The notes under the pieces were generated by a model. That model was not told the DNA's origin and searched no databases. It saw nothing but the letters and a program-made list of their open reading frames with translations. A DNA stretch of 64,000 nucleotides, taken from contig JAWUZG010000029.1 of assembly GCA_036785705.1 (NCBI GenBank), positions 11,423,501 through 11,487,500 on the forward strand. Reading direction: 5' to 3'. This document shows positions 1 to 11,502 of the stretch, one piece after another. Made by a program: the position numbers and the translations under genes. Position 1 is the first letter of the stretch. Every line of letters starts with the position of its first letter. This DNA comes from Acanthornis magna (lineage: Eukaryota; Chordata; Aves; Passeriformes; Acanthizidae).

Positions 1-632
1 CAAGAAAAGTTTGTTTCCAATATGCAAGAAATTCTAACATTTCATTATTTACCAGTCTAATTCAGATGATGTATTTGTTCCAGTTGTAGCCAAACAACAG
101 TTTGCAAAAGAAACCCCAAAACAAAAAAAATCCCCTTAACTAATACTCCGAGAAAACCAACATGTCACAGAGTTCACAACAAACATGCCTCACTCCTGAT
201 AATTGCAAAGTGAAATCTGAGTTGTGAGGGGTTTCTTATGTTTAGATCCTTTCAAAATGGTGTAAAAGCAGTGAATAGATTCTTTGCATATGAATATACT
301 TTGCATATGAATTTTTATAAAGATTTCCTACAAGTTAACATTTTTTTTAATGAAAGGATCTAATGAAAGTTTGACTATTTCATATTAAGGAGCAATGAAT
401 TAATCCTGAACACGGTACTGAGTGCCATTAAAATAATTTATTTTTTAAGTACTTTAAGAGGTTTTATTTCATTTTCTCTTTGTTTCTTTTGGTCCCCATC
501 TTTCACTAGCACAAACTACCGTGACATTGGAAAAGCCAGTCCCCCATTTCCCTCTATGATATGCTTAAGGCCCTTAAGACCTCCATGTAGGAAAAGGTGA
601 AGTAGTTCATGGAAGTACAAAACCACTTATTC
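1..632. other. Unique non-coding DNA
   Basis: AT-rich sequence without a supported gene. The inverted repeat with paired POU-like words at 242-363 is the only structure I see. Confidence 0.7.
242..363. repeat. 13-bp inverted repeat enclosing two TTTGCATATGAAT copies
   Basis: TTAGATCCTTTCA at 242-254 is perfectly repeated in inverse orientation as TGAAAGGATCTAA at 351-363. Between the arms, the 14-mer CTTTGCATATGAAT occurs twice, at 282-295 and 299-312, offset by 17 bp. The 14-mer resembles a POU-factor site. I see no target-site duplication outside the arms, so a mobile element with terminal inverted repeats is possible but unsupported. Confidence 0.5.
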
Positions 633-735
633 CATAGAATCCAAGAACAATTTAGGTTAGAAAAGACCTCTAAAGTGATCGAGTCCAACCATTAGCGTAG
701 CACTGCCAAGTCCACCACTAAGCCATGCCCCACAT
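633..735 (-). mobile_element. CR1 LINE 3'-end fragment (avian type)
   Basis: On the plus strand this reads as the reverse complement of a CR1 3' end: ATAGAAT, then a degenerate AATTTAGGTTAGAAAAGACC, then GATCGAGTCCAACCATTA, then CACTGCCAAGTCCACCACTAA and GCCATGCCCC. These are family landmarks of bird CR1 elements of the Y/F type, recognised from memory rather than by alignment. Only about 100 bp of the 3' end is present, which is the usual 5'-truncated form of CR1 copies. Similarity fades near 735. It is the strongest single clue that the window is avian. Confidence 0.85.
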
Positions 736-2687
736 TCCCAGGCCCACCCTGGGGCTCCCTGGTGCACACATGCAGGAAAGAGCTGATGGAAGGGGTTTAG
801 CATGATCTGTGCTAACTAACACCTGTGGGTTAACTTGGGCCATGCCCAGCTTTGGAGGTGTCTCTGGAGCAGCTGGAGGGGGCCCAAGAGCAGAGCTAGC
901 AAAGGGAACTCAGACAGGTAGAGTTTAATTCCCTGTTCACCTTGAAACCCAACACCACGCGGTTATGAGGGTCTCTGTACTGCATGACAACTGGTACAAA
1001 TGAGCTATTAAAAAAATTCATTTCAGCTACAACTCACCACATACTCCCTGAATGTATCACTGCCTCACAGAAAAATAGGTGTTTATTCAATGTTACTCAT
1101 GTTGGGATCCAAGTAAGGGAGAAGTAGAATAATATACACTGAGGAAGCTAAGATATTTCACTTTTGGAAGTGCAAAAACTAAATTTCATTAGTTCTTCCC
1201 AAACCCCCTGCCACCCAAAAATGAAGCTCAGAGAGACAATGTATTTGTTCCTATGATCTACAATAGTTTAACCTCCAGCCTTATTGAATCAGACCTCTCA
1301 TGGTTATAGTGTCTAAAGGTAAATGACACCACCTCTGTGACACAATTTCTTCTTTTTCACAAGTGGGAAGCATTAATACAAAAATAAATTTCAAAACAGG
1401 TGCTCTTTAGGCAAAAGAGCAAAACATTAACTAAAAAATTACTAATATAACAACAATGTTATTGAGGGCAATCCAGGCAGAATGTAATGGAAGAAGGGTG
1501 TGGTTACAATTTGACTTTCAGCACAAGATAGGTAAAACTAAGTCCTACAAAATAACTCATCAGATAAGAAACAAGAAATGTTTTCTTCAGTAAAGTAGGA
1601 ATTTTAAATAATATTCAAGAGTAACTCTGCCTAATAATGGTGGATCTCACAGCAAAAACTAGTAAGGTGATGGTATTTGCTTTCCACAAAACATTTGAAG
1701 GTGTACCTATTGAAATTACCCTGCAGAAATTTTAAAAATAAAGGAAAGCACTTTTTCATACAAATAGTTAAATTCTGAGACTTATTGCCCGAGAAGGCTG
1801 TGAAGGCCAAGAGCATAAAAAGAGATTCAAAGAAGAATTAGGCAAACCTGTAGAGGATAAATCCATCCTCCAGTGTGTATTTGAGAAAACGTGGTTCTTA
1901 TATGACAAATGTTTTTAAGTTGGAAAAACATGACAGAAAAAGGATTCCACTCTATTTGTCCAACAAGCTTGTAGGAAAATAACTAACCGAGTGTTGTCTC
2001 ATATGGATCTTTTGGTCTGGTTCACTGTAGCAGAACTTATGGAAACAAAAAGAAAAGTAAAAATCTTTTATACCCCTTATTCACCAACAGATTTTTCCAT
2101 TTCTTTATCCCCACCTATCTGTTTCAATATGATGCTGTTTTCAACATGAAAGTCTGTTGGTGGCATCCTACTGCCTATATTAATAATTACTAAATATCTG
2201 AAAAACAGGCATAAAACAGACTGTATAGAAAAACATCATCTTTAAAACTAGGGACATAGTGTAATTCTATCATATATCAATTCGGTATTCTAGAGTTTTT
2301 GTTACTGTCCCTTTCAATATTCAAGTTTAAAAATAATTTAATCCTAATAGTAGTTTCATGTTTAAAAAACTTTATACTAAGACTTAACAACTAAGAATAT
2401 CAGATCAAACCCAAAGAGAAATCTATTTCTAAGACTATCCTCAGAAGCATTTCTTTCACCCAAAAACGTATCCTAAAAAATGTACGAAGAGTGAATATGG
2501 GAGATGCATAGGTTGGTCGAGACCAACACTCTGACTAGAAAGCAGAGACCCCTCACATAGTGCATGATTTTATCACTGTAACACAATAAAAATTCTAATT
2601 CCAAGATCCAGAAAATTGATTATTTTTCCAGTTAATGACAATTTTTTCCTAAACCTCCATGCTACACTTATTATTATACCCTTTATT

Positions 2688-2748
2688 ATATATGTAATAT
2701 ATATTATATATATTTCTATATATTAATATATAAATATATATACCAATT
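2688..2748. repeat. AT-rich simple repeat
   Basis: A degenerate run of TA, TATA and ATATT units with almost no G or C. It behaves as low-complexity sequence and has no coding content. Confidence 0.9.
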
Positions 2749-5402
2749 AATTAAAAAGAGCTATCTATGCATCAGCATCAACTTGAGTTTTAACAAGCAT
2801 ATCTCAGGGGCACCAGACAGCCTGTTAACCACAGCTGTAGAAGCAGTAACATCACAGCTTGTGAGGACCTTGTGTGATAAAAGATCAGTTTTAGTCAGGG
2901 ACAACCAACAAGGCATCAACTTGAAAAAAATGGCATAGCAAGGAAGCATTACCTGTGTACAGCTGTCCTTGGAGCTGCTCTGTGGGTACAGCTCTCAGTT
3001 GCATACAAGAAGCATGAATGTAGAAGTAGATGACCACTCACAGAAAAGTTAGATATTTAACAGAATTTTTACTGCTACACTGCCAGCCCCTTCCCTGTTA
3101 TTTTGGGAATCTCCTCTCCCTTCACCAATACAAGCTCCAACAAGCAAATGGTGGTTTCCCATGGTCCTTCCCTCTTTGGAACCACTAACCCCACAGACAA
3201 TGCAGAAATTCCTCAGCCGTAGGACTTCCAGATGGACATGAGCAAATCAGTCCACTCACTTGCTAACCAGGAAATAGGCATATCACAACTTCTTTACTCT
3301 TCCCATTTGGTTGTAGCAAGGTCAACACCTGCCCAAGTGTACCTAGAATGAAACCATAAGCACCTGAGAGCCCTTAACATGTTCCTAACCCCAGATGTGT
3401 TCTCCTATGCAGGGAGGCATGTCTTTGTCTACAGGTGTTGTAGTTCCACACCTGGTATAGGGATCCTAGGTACTGATTTAAGGTGCCATGTAGATGCTGT
3501 CTCTGAGTGCTGACAGAGAGCTTCACCATGTTCACTTATCTAGTGCACTACTGCTGCTCTTCTGTATCTTTGTTGGTGAAAGAGAAAACAGCCTCACTGG
3601 CACCTAGAACTGGACTACTCAAATAGCAAGCTGTGATCTGGATTGAGACCTCCCAGTGGTGACAATTTTGCCTGCTGGAACCCTTACCACTAGTCCCCAC
3701 ATCTTGGTAGAAATAGAGATTGTGCTCCTTTCTAGTGTCTTAGGGGGTTGTGAAGCCATCACATGAAATAACCATCCTGGGACTTGGGTATTTCTTCCAG
3801 CTGACCATGGCTCAGCAAAACTGCCCAGGAGATTTCAACAAACATTAATTTAGTAGCTGTGCCCTCAAGCCTTATGTTTCAGGGGTTAAACAACCCCAGA
3901 GATAAGAAGCTATTTTGTAATCATCGCAAACAATGACTTTATATAACCCAATGCATGACACCTTCTTAGCAACCAGTTCAGCATCAGTTGTTCTCACTTC
4001 AGTAAATTCAAACTTTTTGAAGGCTTGCCTAGAGCTGGATAAGAGACGTATTTCTCATTCTTGCCTCCCTATGCATCCCCAGGGTTTGGGTTTTCTTGTG
4101 TGTGTGTTTTAACAAAAGGTCTCTACCAATAAGATCAGTGATTTTTGAAAATTAAAAGAAAAAAAACATCTGTTTGAAAAATGAGAAGCCCACAAAGCCA
4201 AACTGACCAAAGCACTGTACATCAGTATCTGTTATTTTGAAAAGATATTTTCAAAACATTGCAGTAGTTGGTTTTACCAACTCTAGGCCAGCACATAAAT
4301 CGACACATTGCTTAATTACAATTTGAGCAGCATTTGAGGTCAGATCAATATGTTAGAAGATTAGGCACAGCCCTCTTAGGAAGGGACAATATATACTCCT
4401 CTCTACCACGGCATAGCTTGCTGCCCATTTTCTTTAAGAGAGCCAGTTACTGTTAGAGAGAGAAATAAGAGATTTTAGAGAAAAACAAAAATCAAGGACT
4501 TAATGAACTGATAAGGATTTCTTTCTGTATGGTAAACAAGTTCTTCTGTTCTCTCAGAGTGGGATCCAAAACCTGCTGAAGGTTATGGAGCCTCCCTATT
4601 GATTTAAATGGGCTTTGGATCTTCTCTAATTTCCTCTTCACAGTTTTATCTTATTTCTAAGGGGCCAGATGCTGGGTCCGTATCTGCTCAAATCTATATT
4701 TTGCTAATGGAGCTCAGGTTTCTGTAGAAAGAAATGTAACCGAGTTCCCTTAATCCCCACTGCTGGGTGGCTCTAAAAGAAAGACTTAGTCCATCCTGCA
4801 GTGGCCAGATAAGCATCATATTTTAAACCAACCTACTTTAAATGAAATTAAATAGTTGTCAGTGTTAATTGAGGACACTTGCCCGTGGAACCAAAAAAAA
4901 AAAATTTATTTTATTTCTTCCTTCTAAAAGACCTGCACTTATGTCTCCAAATGGTGAGATAGGGATGACCTCTCAGAAAACTGAGGAGTTACAGACATTT
5001 GTGCAAACTGCTTTTTGGGAGAGAGGGGATCTTCTGTAAGTTTCTGTACAATTTGTGTTTCACTCACCCCTAGATCAAATCATAAATAATATATACTTGG
5101 ACCTTTTAATAATGACTTCCGGCTGTTTGTGAGTGATGAAGTATCTTACCTGTGCAATGTTATATCTGAATTAAAAAATAATAATTATAAATAGGATACG
5201 TGGAAAAAAAAATGCTACAACTGGGTGCCCTGTGGCACAAACGATCTCATGCATATGATATGGTATTTCACATGCTGGACAATAGTCTGGGCTGAAACAG
5301 AGTCCCAGAGCAGCAAAAGGGCTGTTCTGTGGTTTTATCTATAGGTGGTATTACAGACCACTCTATTCTTCAATGTCTGTTCTTTAAAATGTCATACAGA
5401 TT

Positions 5403-5425
5403 AATAAATAAATAAATAAATAAAA
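5403..5425. repeat. (AATA)n microsatellite
   Basis: About five tandem AATA units form a short tetranucleotide tract. Similar units are common in A-rich DNA, and nothing suggests that a retroelement tail is attached. Confidence 0.9.
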
Positions 5426-7699
5426 ACTAAGGAAATACAGAAAAAAGAAAACAGTTTCATTTTGATGGTAATTTAAAATGTTCTTCAAAATATCTCTCCT
5501 TTAAAAAAAAAAACCTAACAACCTGTTGTGTTATTGCCTTTATTTCTGAAAGATTACCTCTCTCACAAAGTCCTTTGCCAAGGTTTGATATCCAGTGTGT
5601 GAACTGTACTAATTTGACAGCCTTCATAGGAAGAGACATTATCCTTTAACAGACCAGCAAATATAAATGGAAGAAATTACAAGTTTTTAGGTTAATTTGT
5701 TCAGACAAGCCACATGGTACCACCTCTGCTTATTAAAACAATGAACGTGCAACCATCTCTAGGATTTCATAAAGAAATTTTCCTTTTAGTCATGTTGAAG
5801 TAATTCCTAAATTGCCTTCTTTGAATATACATACCAATAAAGCTCCATCACTCAAACCTTTGCAAGAAGATATCCAGAACGAGCCTAACATGGCAGGAGA
5901 GAATTCACTCAAAGAAACACACAAATGTGTTAAATGTCTCTTGGGACTCATTCTCTATGTCTGATCAAAGCTGCAGACCCTAATTACAGAAATAATACAT
6001 GCAAATTGTCTCATCTGCCCATCCTTAAGATTGTAAAAGTAATTCCCAGCATGATGATTTCCTCTTAGATGGAGCTTATCCCTTTCTGCTTAGCTAGCTG
6101 AAGAAATGCATCCTGCTGTATGAGTTGCACTCTGGCTGGCGGGACCAACCAGGAAGCAGTGGTCCAAGTCTTGCAACTCTTGTGCTAGGAAAGTTCAAAA
6201 CTTTTTATGTAGCTGTTAATTAAACTAAAACCTTCTCTAGCTGCTAAACCATATCCCTTTACATGTATCAAAATAGATCAAGGGTCAAAGATTTATAAAA
6301 TGAACAAAATTGAATGGACAAATTTCCTAAAACTGAATAGAGGCATAAATTAATCTGGGTACAAGCAAAGTGGAAAATTCAGTGAAATAGAAAAAAACCC
6401 CAAACCCTGGGGTCCCAAATGATCCCACTCCATTATATTTAAAGGAGTCCCATTTTGTCCACTGGTACTTTGGGGAACAGGAGAACTGCATTTTGTTTTC
6501 ACACATGGAATGAAATGCAGAATGCGATCTGTAAAGGATGAATACTCACAGGGGTTTTTCTTTTTCCAGCATGGTCTCTGTTTTTTTGTCTCTGCTTTTC
6601 CCACCTCTTCTTGCCCACCCCCAATGCTTTTATTCAGAAAAACACAGCATGAATAAATAAGACCACCACTAAGAATGAGAAATATTAGCAGAGGATTCTT
6701 GTCATATTTCTTTACTGTGGTCACATCTAGAACCCGATTAAAAACTAATACATGGCACTTTACACATTAGACTTCACTAACACCCTCCTCCCACTTTTAG
6801 TTTTTCCATTTGATTTTCTCAATTCTGGGCTTTTATCACCATAGTAGTTTGATAAAAGTCCATCATAGTCGTGTGACGCTGCAAAAAGGATTGTACTCTC
6901 AAGAACATTGTCACCATTTCTGATGTATCCAATTTTTGTCTCACTTGTACGGAAGAATACTTGCCCCTTGGGGTGTTTTCAACTCTACTTGAGTGCTGTG
7001 GTGTTTACATTTATACATTTATTCCAGCTATGTCATTAAGTTAATATTTAATGGATGCCATTTCCCCCCACCTGACTGAGGTTAAGGTTAGATGAAGTCC
7101 TGATGCCTGAGCACTAGCAATGAGCATTGAAGTAGTTCATATTGATTGCTATCACCGAGGAACATTAATACCTGAATGATTTATAGTACTGAGAGTACTC
7201 TCCAGGGTTTAGGACTGCAAACACCTGTCCACAACTTTAAAGGGTGAGTATATCTCTGTCAGGGCCGTGGATGGATTGTTTCATCCTAGGGGTCTGGCCA
7301 TGAGAAACCTCCGCAGGTCTCCCTTTCCCTCCTGATCTACACTGAGGCTCAGGCTTCCCCCCTGGTCTCTGCCTGAGCTACGTCTCCGTGCTCAGTCTCA
7401 TATATCCCATCCCTGACCCCTGGACTAGAGGTCCTGGCTTGGCTATGGATCGGCTTTACCACTGTGGGCTCATCTAGTGACCAGGGCTCCTCTTGTCTCA
7501 GCCTGGTGACCATCCCCAGATCTGCTCTGCTTGCTGCTGTTGAGCACCATGGGACAGATCCCAAAAGGTTCAGTAATTATGGGCTTAGAAGTATTTTTCT
7601 GATAAGGAATGAGCCACAGCACTCAGTCTGTGCTTTGTGGAGATGACTTCTGCAAGCACGAGTCTCTAGCCCATCTGGAGATCCAAATTCTGCAAAGAG

Positions 7700-7810
7700 C
7701 ATAGAAATATTTGTTTAATGGTGAACATGGTGGGGAATGCTCTGTTCACAGCTGGACTTGATGATCTTAAAGGTTTTTTCCAACCTCATCAATTCTATGA
7801 TTCTCTGATT
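7700..7810 (+). mobile_element. CR1 LINE 3'-end fragment, sense orientation
   Basis: The plus strand carries GGACTTGATGATCTTAAAGG, then TTTTTTCCAACCTCATCAAT, then the terminal octamer repeat ATTCTATG-ATTCTCTG-ATTT. A TTGGACT-GATGATCTT-AAGGT-TTCCAACC core followed by ATTCTRTG repeats is the diagnostic 3' terminus of CR1. The upstream part, containing GAACATGGTGG, is weaker and sets the approximate left edge. The element is heavily 5'-truncated and lies in the opposite orientation to the fragment near position 640. Confidence 0.85.
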
Positions 7811-9454
7811 TCAAGATTTAGCTGCATTAGAAGATCTTAAATTTGGCTTCACCTAGAACCTTCAGCCTGGAAAATCTGAGGAGTGAAACCCTCTTTTCTC
7901 CCCAGCATATTTGGAGCTTACAAATTTCTATCATCTCAGAAACAAATGCTGAGCAAGACGCTGGTGGGAAGAAGTTTTTGCCAAGAAAAATGCTTGTGCC
8001 ACAAAAAGCAATGTTTTAATGAAAAAGAGGATATTTATTGAAAACACATGATTATTTTGTGGCAAATCAGTACCAGTTTCAAAACCTACAAGTGAGATTG
8101 CCTTAGACTTTCCTATTCTTTATTTTTCTTGTAATTTCTCTGTTGCTGCTAGGTAAAACATTTGCAGCTGTTTACAATTTCCACACAGTCTGCAGTTTGG
8201 ACAATGAGAAGAGCCCATTTGGACTCAAGAGGACCATTTTTATAGCAGCTCAGAAGCACTAGAGCTGGTGACTTCAATGGCAGCAGAAAAAGGCTGCCAA
8301 GGAGATGACCACCATTTTGTCTTCTTTCATGAAGACATTATTGAGCTTTGGTACACAGAGTGCCAGTGGGCTGTCCCTTTTTCTGCCTTTTTCCTGCCTG
8401 CTTCCTTCTCTCTTCCTCTCCATTGCAGCATGATGAGACTCCGACAGGGGCATCTCCATGGCATGGCTCCCATGGAGCCTTACTGGGTGTGGGGAGAAGA
8501 CAAAGGGGAGCAGGGGAGCAAAAGGGCCATGCTAAGGCGCAGGCCAGGTTTGCTTGGGTGGCTGCCTGCTGGTGGCTCTGGCACATTGCCCAGAGCCAGT
8601 CCCAGAGAAAGGAGAGGGAGAGCAACACAGAAAACCCAGGAGACAGAGACAAGAGCAACCTGTGTTTCCTACCAGCACTGAATTTTTTGAACGTGCTTTA
8701 CAGCTCTGCTCCACTAAGAGCAGCAGGAGGAGGAGACTTCAGTCCATCAAAGCCATAAAACAAATCCTGCCTTAAGCCATCGGGTTTCACATGAAAAAAA
8801 CCAAAAAGAGAAAACAGAAGCCAAAAAAGTTCAGTAAAACCACAGAGACAATAAATCTGCCCAGTTTCATGCAGAAAAGTTACCTTTGAAACATCCTCTG
8901 GCAAACCTGATGAGAGCTTCAGGTCCCTAATGAAACCTGAAACCTGTGGGCTTGTGTTTTGGCTGTTAACTCGGCACAAGTCAGGGAAAGAACTACCCCC
9001 ACAACTAGGGGGGGGAAAAAAGGCTTAAAACACCTCTGCCACTTCCTTCTTCTCAAGGCATTCCTGCTTCCTGGAGCTGCCAGTAGAAGACAAACCACGC
9101 AGATTCAGGAGGAGTTGGTGGGAGAGAGACGTCGCCCAAATTTCTGAGAGAGTTTGGGGCAGGCTTAGGACTTGTCCTGTGCCCAGGAGATAACACCCAG
9201 CCCCAGGAATGAGAGGAGTGGTACTCTCCATCACCCAGTGTTTAACCGTAAGGATGCATGGGCAAAGCACACTGTGTTTCCCCACAGCTGCTCAGTGAGT
9301 GGTGCAGGGATTTCCTCTTCAAACACCTTCACCCCCATTTTTACTTTTTTTTCCAGCTAGTTAATATTATTGCCATGGCAGATGGAGTTTGGCAAGCCAA
9401 GAGAAAGTGCCAAAATCGCTACTTTCCTAGGGACAGTGGGTAAAGGGCAAGACT
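7811..9454. other. Unique DNA, GC-richer at 8.3-9.3 kb, no supported gene
   Basis: Several overlapping frames of 60-137 codons lie on both strands at 8268-8979. This is what locally GC-rich non-coding sequence gives when stop codons are rare. None shows a domain or a consistent start and splice context. Confidence 0.65.
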
Positions 9455-9745
9455 GCCCTGAAATTAGCAGATAAGAGCAAACCTTAACTGAAGCTTTTAT
9501 CGGTTGTTTGTGTTCACCGAGGCCAGATAATTTTCAAGGAGCCGCTTAGAGATTTAAAGCACTGATGTGACAGGAACTCTTTGATTTTAATGTTCCTGCC
9601 CTCTTCTTGCAGCCAGTGTTTATGTAAACTTGAGAAAAACTGCCACTACTGTTCATCTCCCTCATTTTTCAGCCTTAATGGTAATTACATTCCACGCATG
9701 ACAGGAGACTCAGCATTGCATTCAAGACAGGGGCTGTAACTTTGC
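9455..9745. promoter_or_regulatory. Candidate conserved non-coding element / enhancer
   Basis: Unique, balanced-composition sequence without repeats. It contains two GATA-type sites (AGATAAG at 9469-9475 and AGATAA at 9525-9530), a perfect GTAATTAC homeodomain-dimer palindrome at 9681-9688, an overlapping CATTCC TEAD-type site at 9688-9693, and TGACAG, the MEIS/TGIF core, at 9699-9704. The motifs are seen directly. Enhancer activity is inferred. Confidence 0.35.
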
Positions 9746-9975
9746 CTTTGACATGCCATTACTTTGCATTAAGTCACGGTTTCATAGAGGGGGAAAAAAT
9801 AACATGTTGCAAAAGTGGGGGTGTAACGAGCACTGCAAAAAACATATTGTTGATGCATGTGAGCGGTTTCAATAAAACACTGCAGCCTGAAATTTCCAGG
9901 GGCATCCAACTGATAGAGGAACCACTAGGCTATTGGATTTTAATTGAAGCAAGGGTTCCAGTTTCGTATCAGGTC

Positions 9976-10002
9976 TTTTTTTTTGGGGGGGGGGGGGGGG
10001 GG
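9976..10002. repeat. T9-G18 homopolymer junction
   Basis: Nine T residues run directly into 18 consecutive G residues. The length of the G run is likely to be unstable in replication and error-prone in sequencing. Any open frame crossing it is unreliable. Confidence 0.95.
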
Positions 10003-11480
10003 ACAAAATTTCTATTTGTCTGTGCTAGATTGTTACCTTCTTTGCTCTTTGTTTTTCTCTCATCTGCTAAGCACTGTGTTTTTTCAGTGCCTTGGAAAAA
10101 TCCCATTTTAACCAAATATTTGTTACCTCTGCCCAGTCCTGCTTGAACTAGAGACTTTAATTTAAGATAGTTGTTTTAATGTGATACTTACTTATCAAAT
10201 AATTTACTCCTTCTCCTTTGTTTCATCTGCTTGAGGTTTACAGATGCAATCTGGTCAGTTGATGGTGTGAGGGAATAAAAATAAGTAATAGTTGCTAATT
10301 TTCTCCTCCAGATAGAATGCTGTCTGCATGGACTCCTGACTGATGGCCACATTTGTCATGCTTTTGAGAAAAAATAGCAAGCTGAGTCATTAACAAACTG
10401 CCACAAGATACAGCATACAACTGCTTTTTGTGTGACACTGAGAACATTACAATGTATGCAAGCATCATCTGAGGCCTCTCACAGTCATGAGCAACAGGCA
10501 GCAGAGCACAGAGAAGACATTTTGATTTGGAAGTGAAGTTCATCCTCAAGCTCCCAAATATCATTAAGCATCTGAACTGTGTCCCCAGCAGCCACAGACT
10601 AAAATAAATGGACCACAGTGAGAGATTTCAAGCAAGTCTTGACATAAAAACATCTTTGACTCACAGTTTCAATCCTGGAACAAAGCCAGCTGCTCTGGGC
10701 AAGGATTATTTCTTTAGCACTTCAGTTTCAGCCTTGGCTCCAAGCTCCTGGTGAGGAAAGAGGTGGTTTTACCTTGAGCAGAAGCCAGGTTATTCCCCCA
10801 CCCCCATCACACACCAACTCCCCTGCCAGCAGCCCCTCCAGAATAACTTCTGTCTGCTTCCATGGCCCCAGGCTTCATGTGATATCTCTTCTCCTCACAG
10901 TCCCTACCTAACCTTGCAGGCACAGACTCCACCTCTAGCCAGCCCAGGCTGATTTATCTGTTTGCAAGGGTCAGTTGTGGCAGGTGTTGGCAAAGGAGTG
11001 TGATGTGAGTGCAGGGGGATCACACCATCACTCTGTGACAGGAACAACCGGGTGTTGCAGCCTACATTTCTTGGGAGCAGCAAGGTGCCACCACTTCTCA
11101 AGCATGTAGGCAGCTTTGAGATCAGAGTAGTTTTAAAACTACCGCTGTTGAACCAGCTGCTTTCCTCTCCATCCAGGAGAGCAAAATATATGCGTGTGTA
11201 TAATGGGCCAAAAGCTACATTTGTTACTCTGCAGATGCCCTAGAGAGGGGAACTACAAGAAAAAAATAGTTAACCTGTATGTTTAATCCAGCTATGCTGA
11301 GAGGAAAGAACCCGGCGGTATCCTGCTCCTAATGGAAAATGACTGTACACCAATTATATTAGTTTTCATTCTTTAAATTACAGATTAGATTTTAAAATTC
11401 CACACTGCTCCCAAAGACCTTTTTAGAGGCCTCTTTCAGGGTTTTATCTCACAGCCCTTACAGAACTTGCTTTAGATGAC

Positions 11481-11502
11481 AAAAAAAAAAAAAAAAAAAA
11501 AA
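11481..11502. repeat. Poly(A) tract, 22 nt
   Basis: An uninterrupted run of 22 A. No recognisable gene-derived sequence lies on its 5' side, so it is not called as a processed pseudogene tail. Confidence 0.95.

Larger units (their letters stand above)
736..7699. other. Unique non-coding DNA, about 7 kb
   Basis: There is no recognisable gene, RNA gene or further transposon. The longest open frame (minus strand, 6350-6724, 124 codons) has no family resemblance. Small structures are the AT repeat near 2700, a 7-bp-arm hairpin at 2512-2527, the TTTTGAAAA/TTTTCAAAA inverted pair at 4235-4256 and the AATA tract near 5410. Confidence 0.7.

Noticed and set aside
6350..6724. 124-codon minus-strand frame with a hydrophobic segment near its start
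   Set aside because: No family resemblance, and it ends in compositional sequence. The length is within chance expectation.
8268..8979. Cluster of overlapping frames up to 137 codons on both strands
   Set aside because: All frames are open at once because the DNA is locally GC-rich. None has domain structure.
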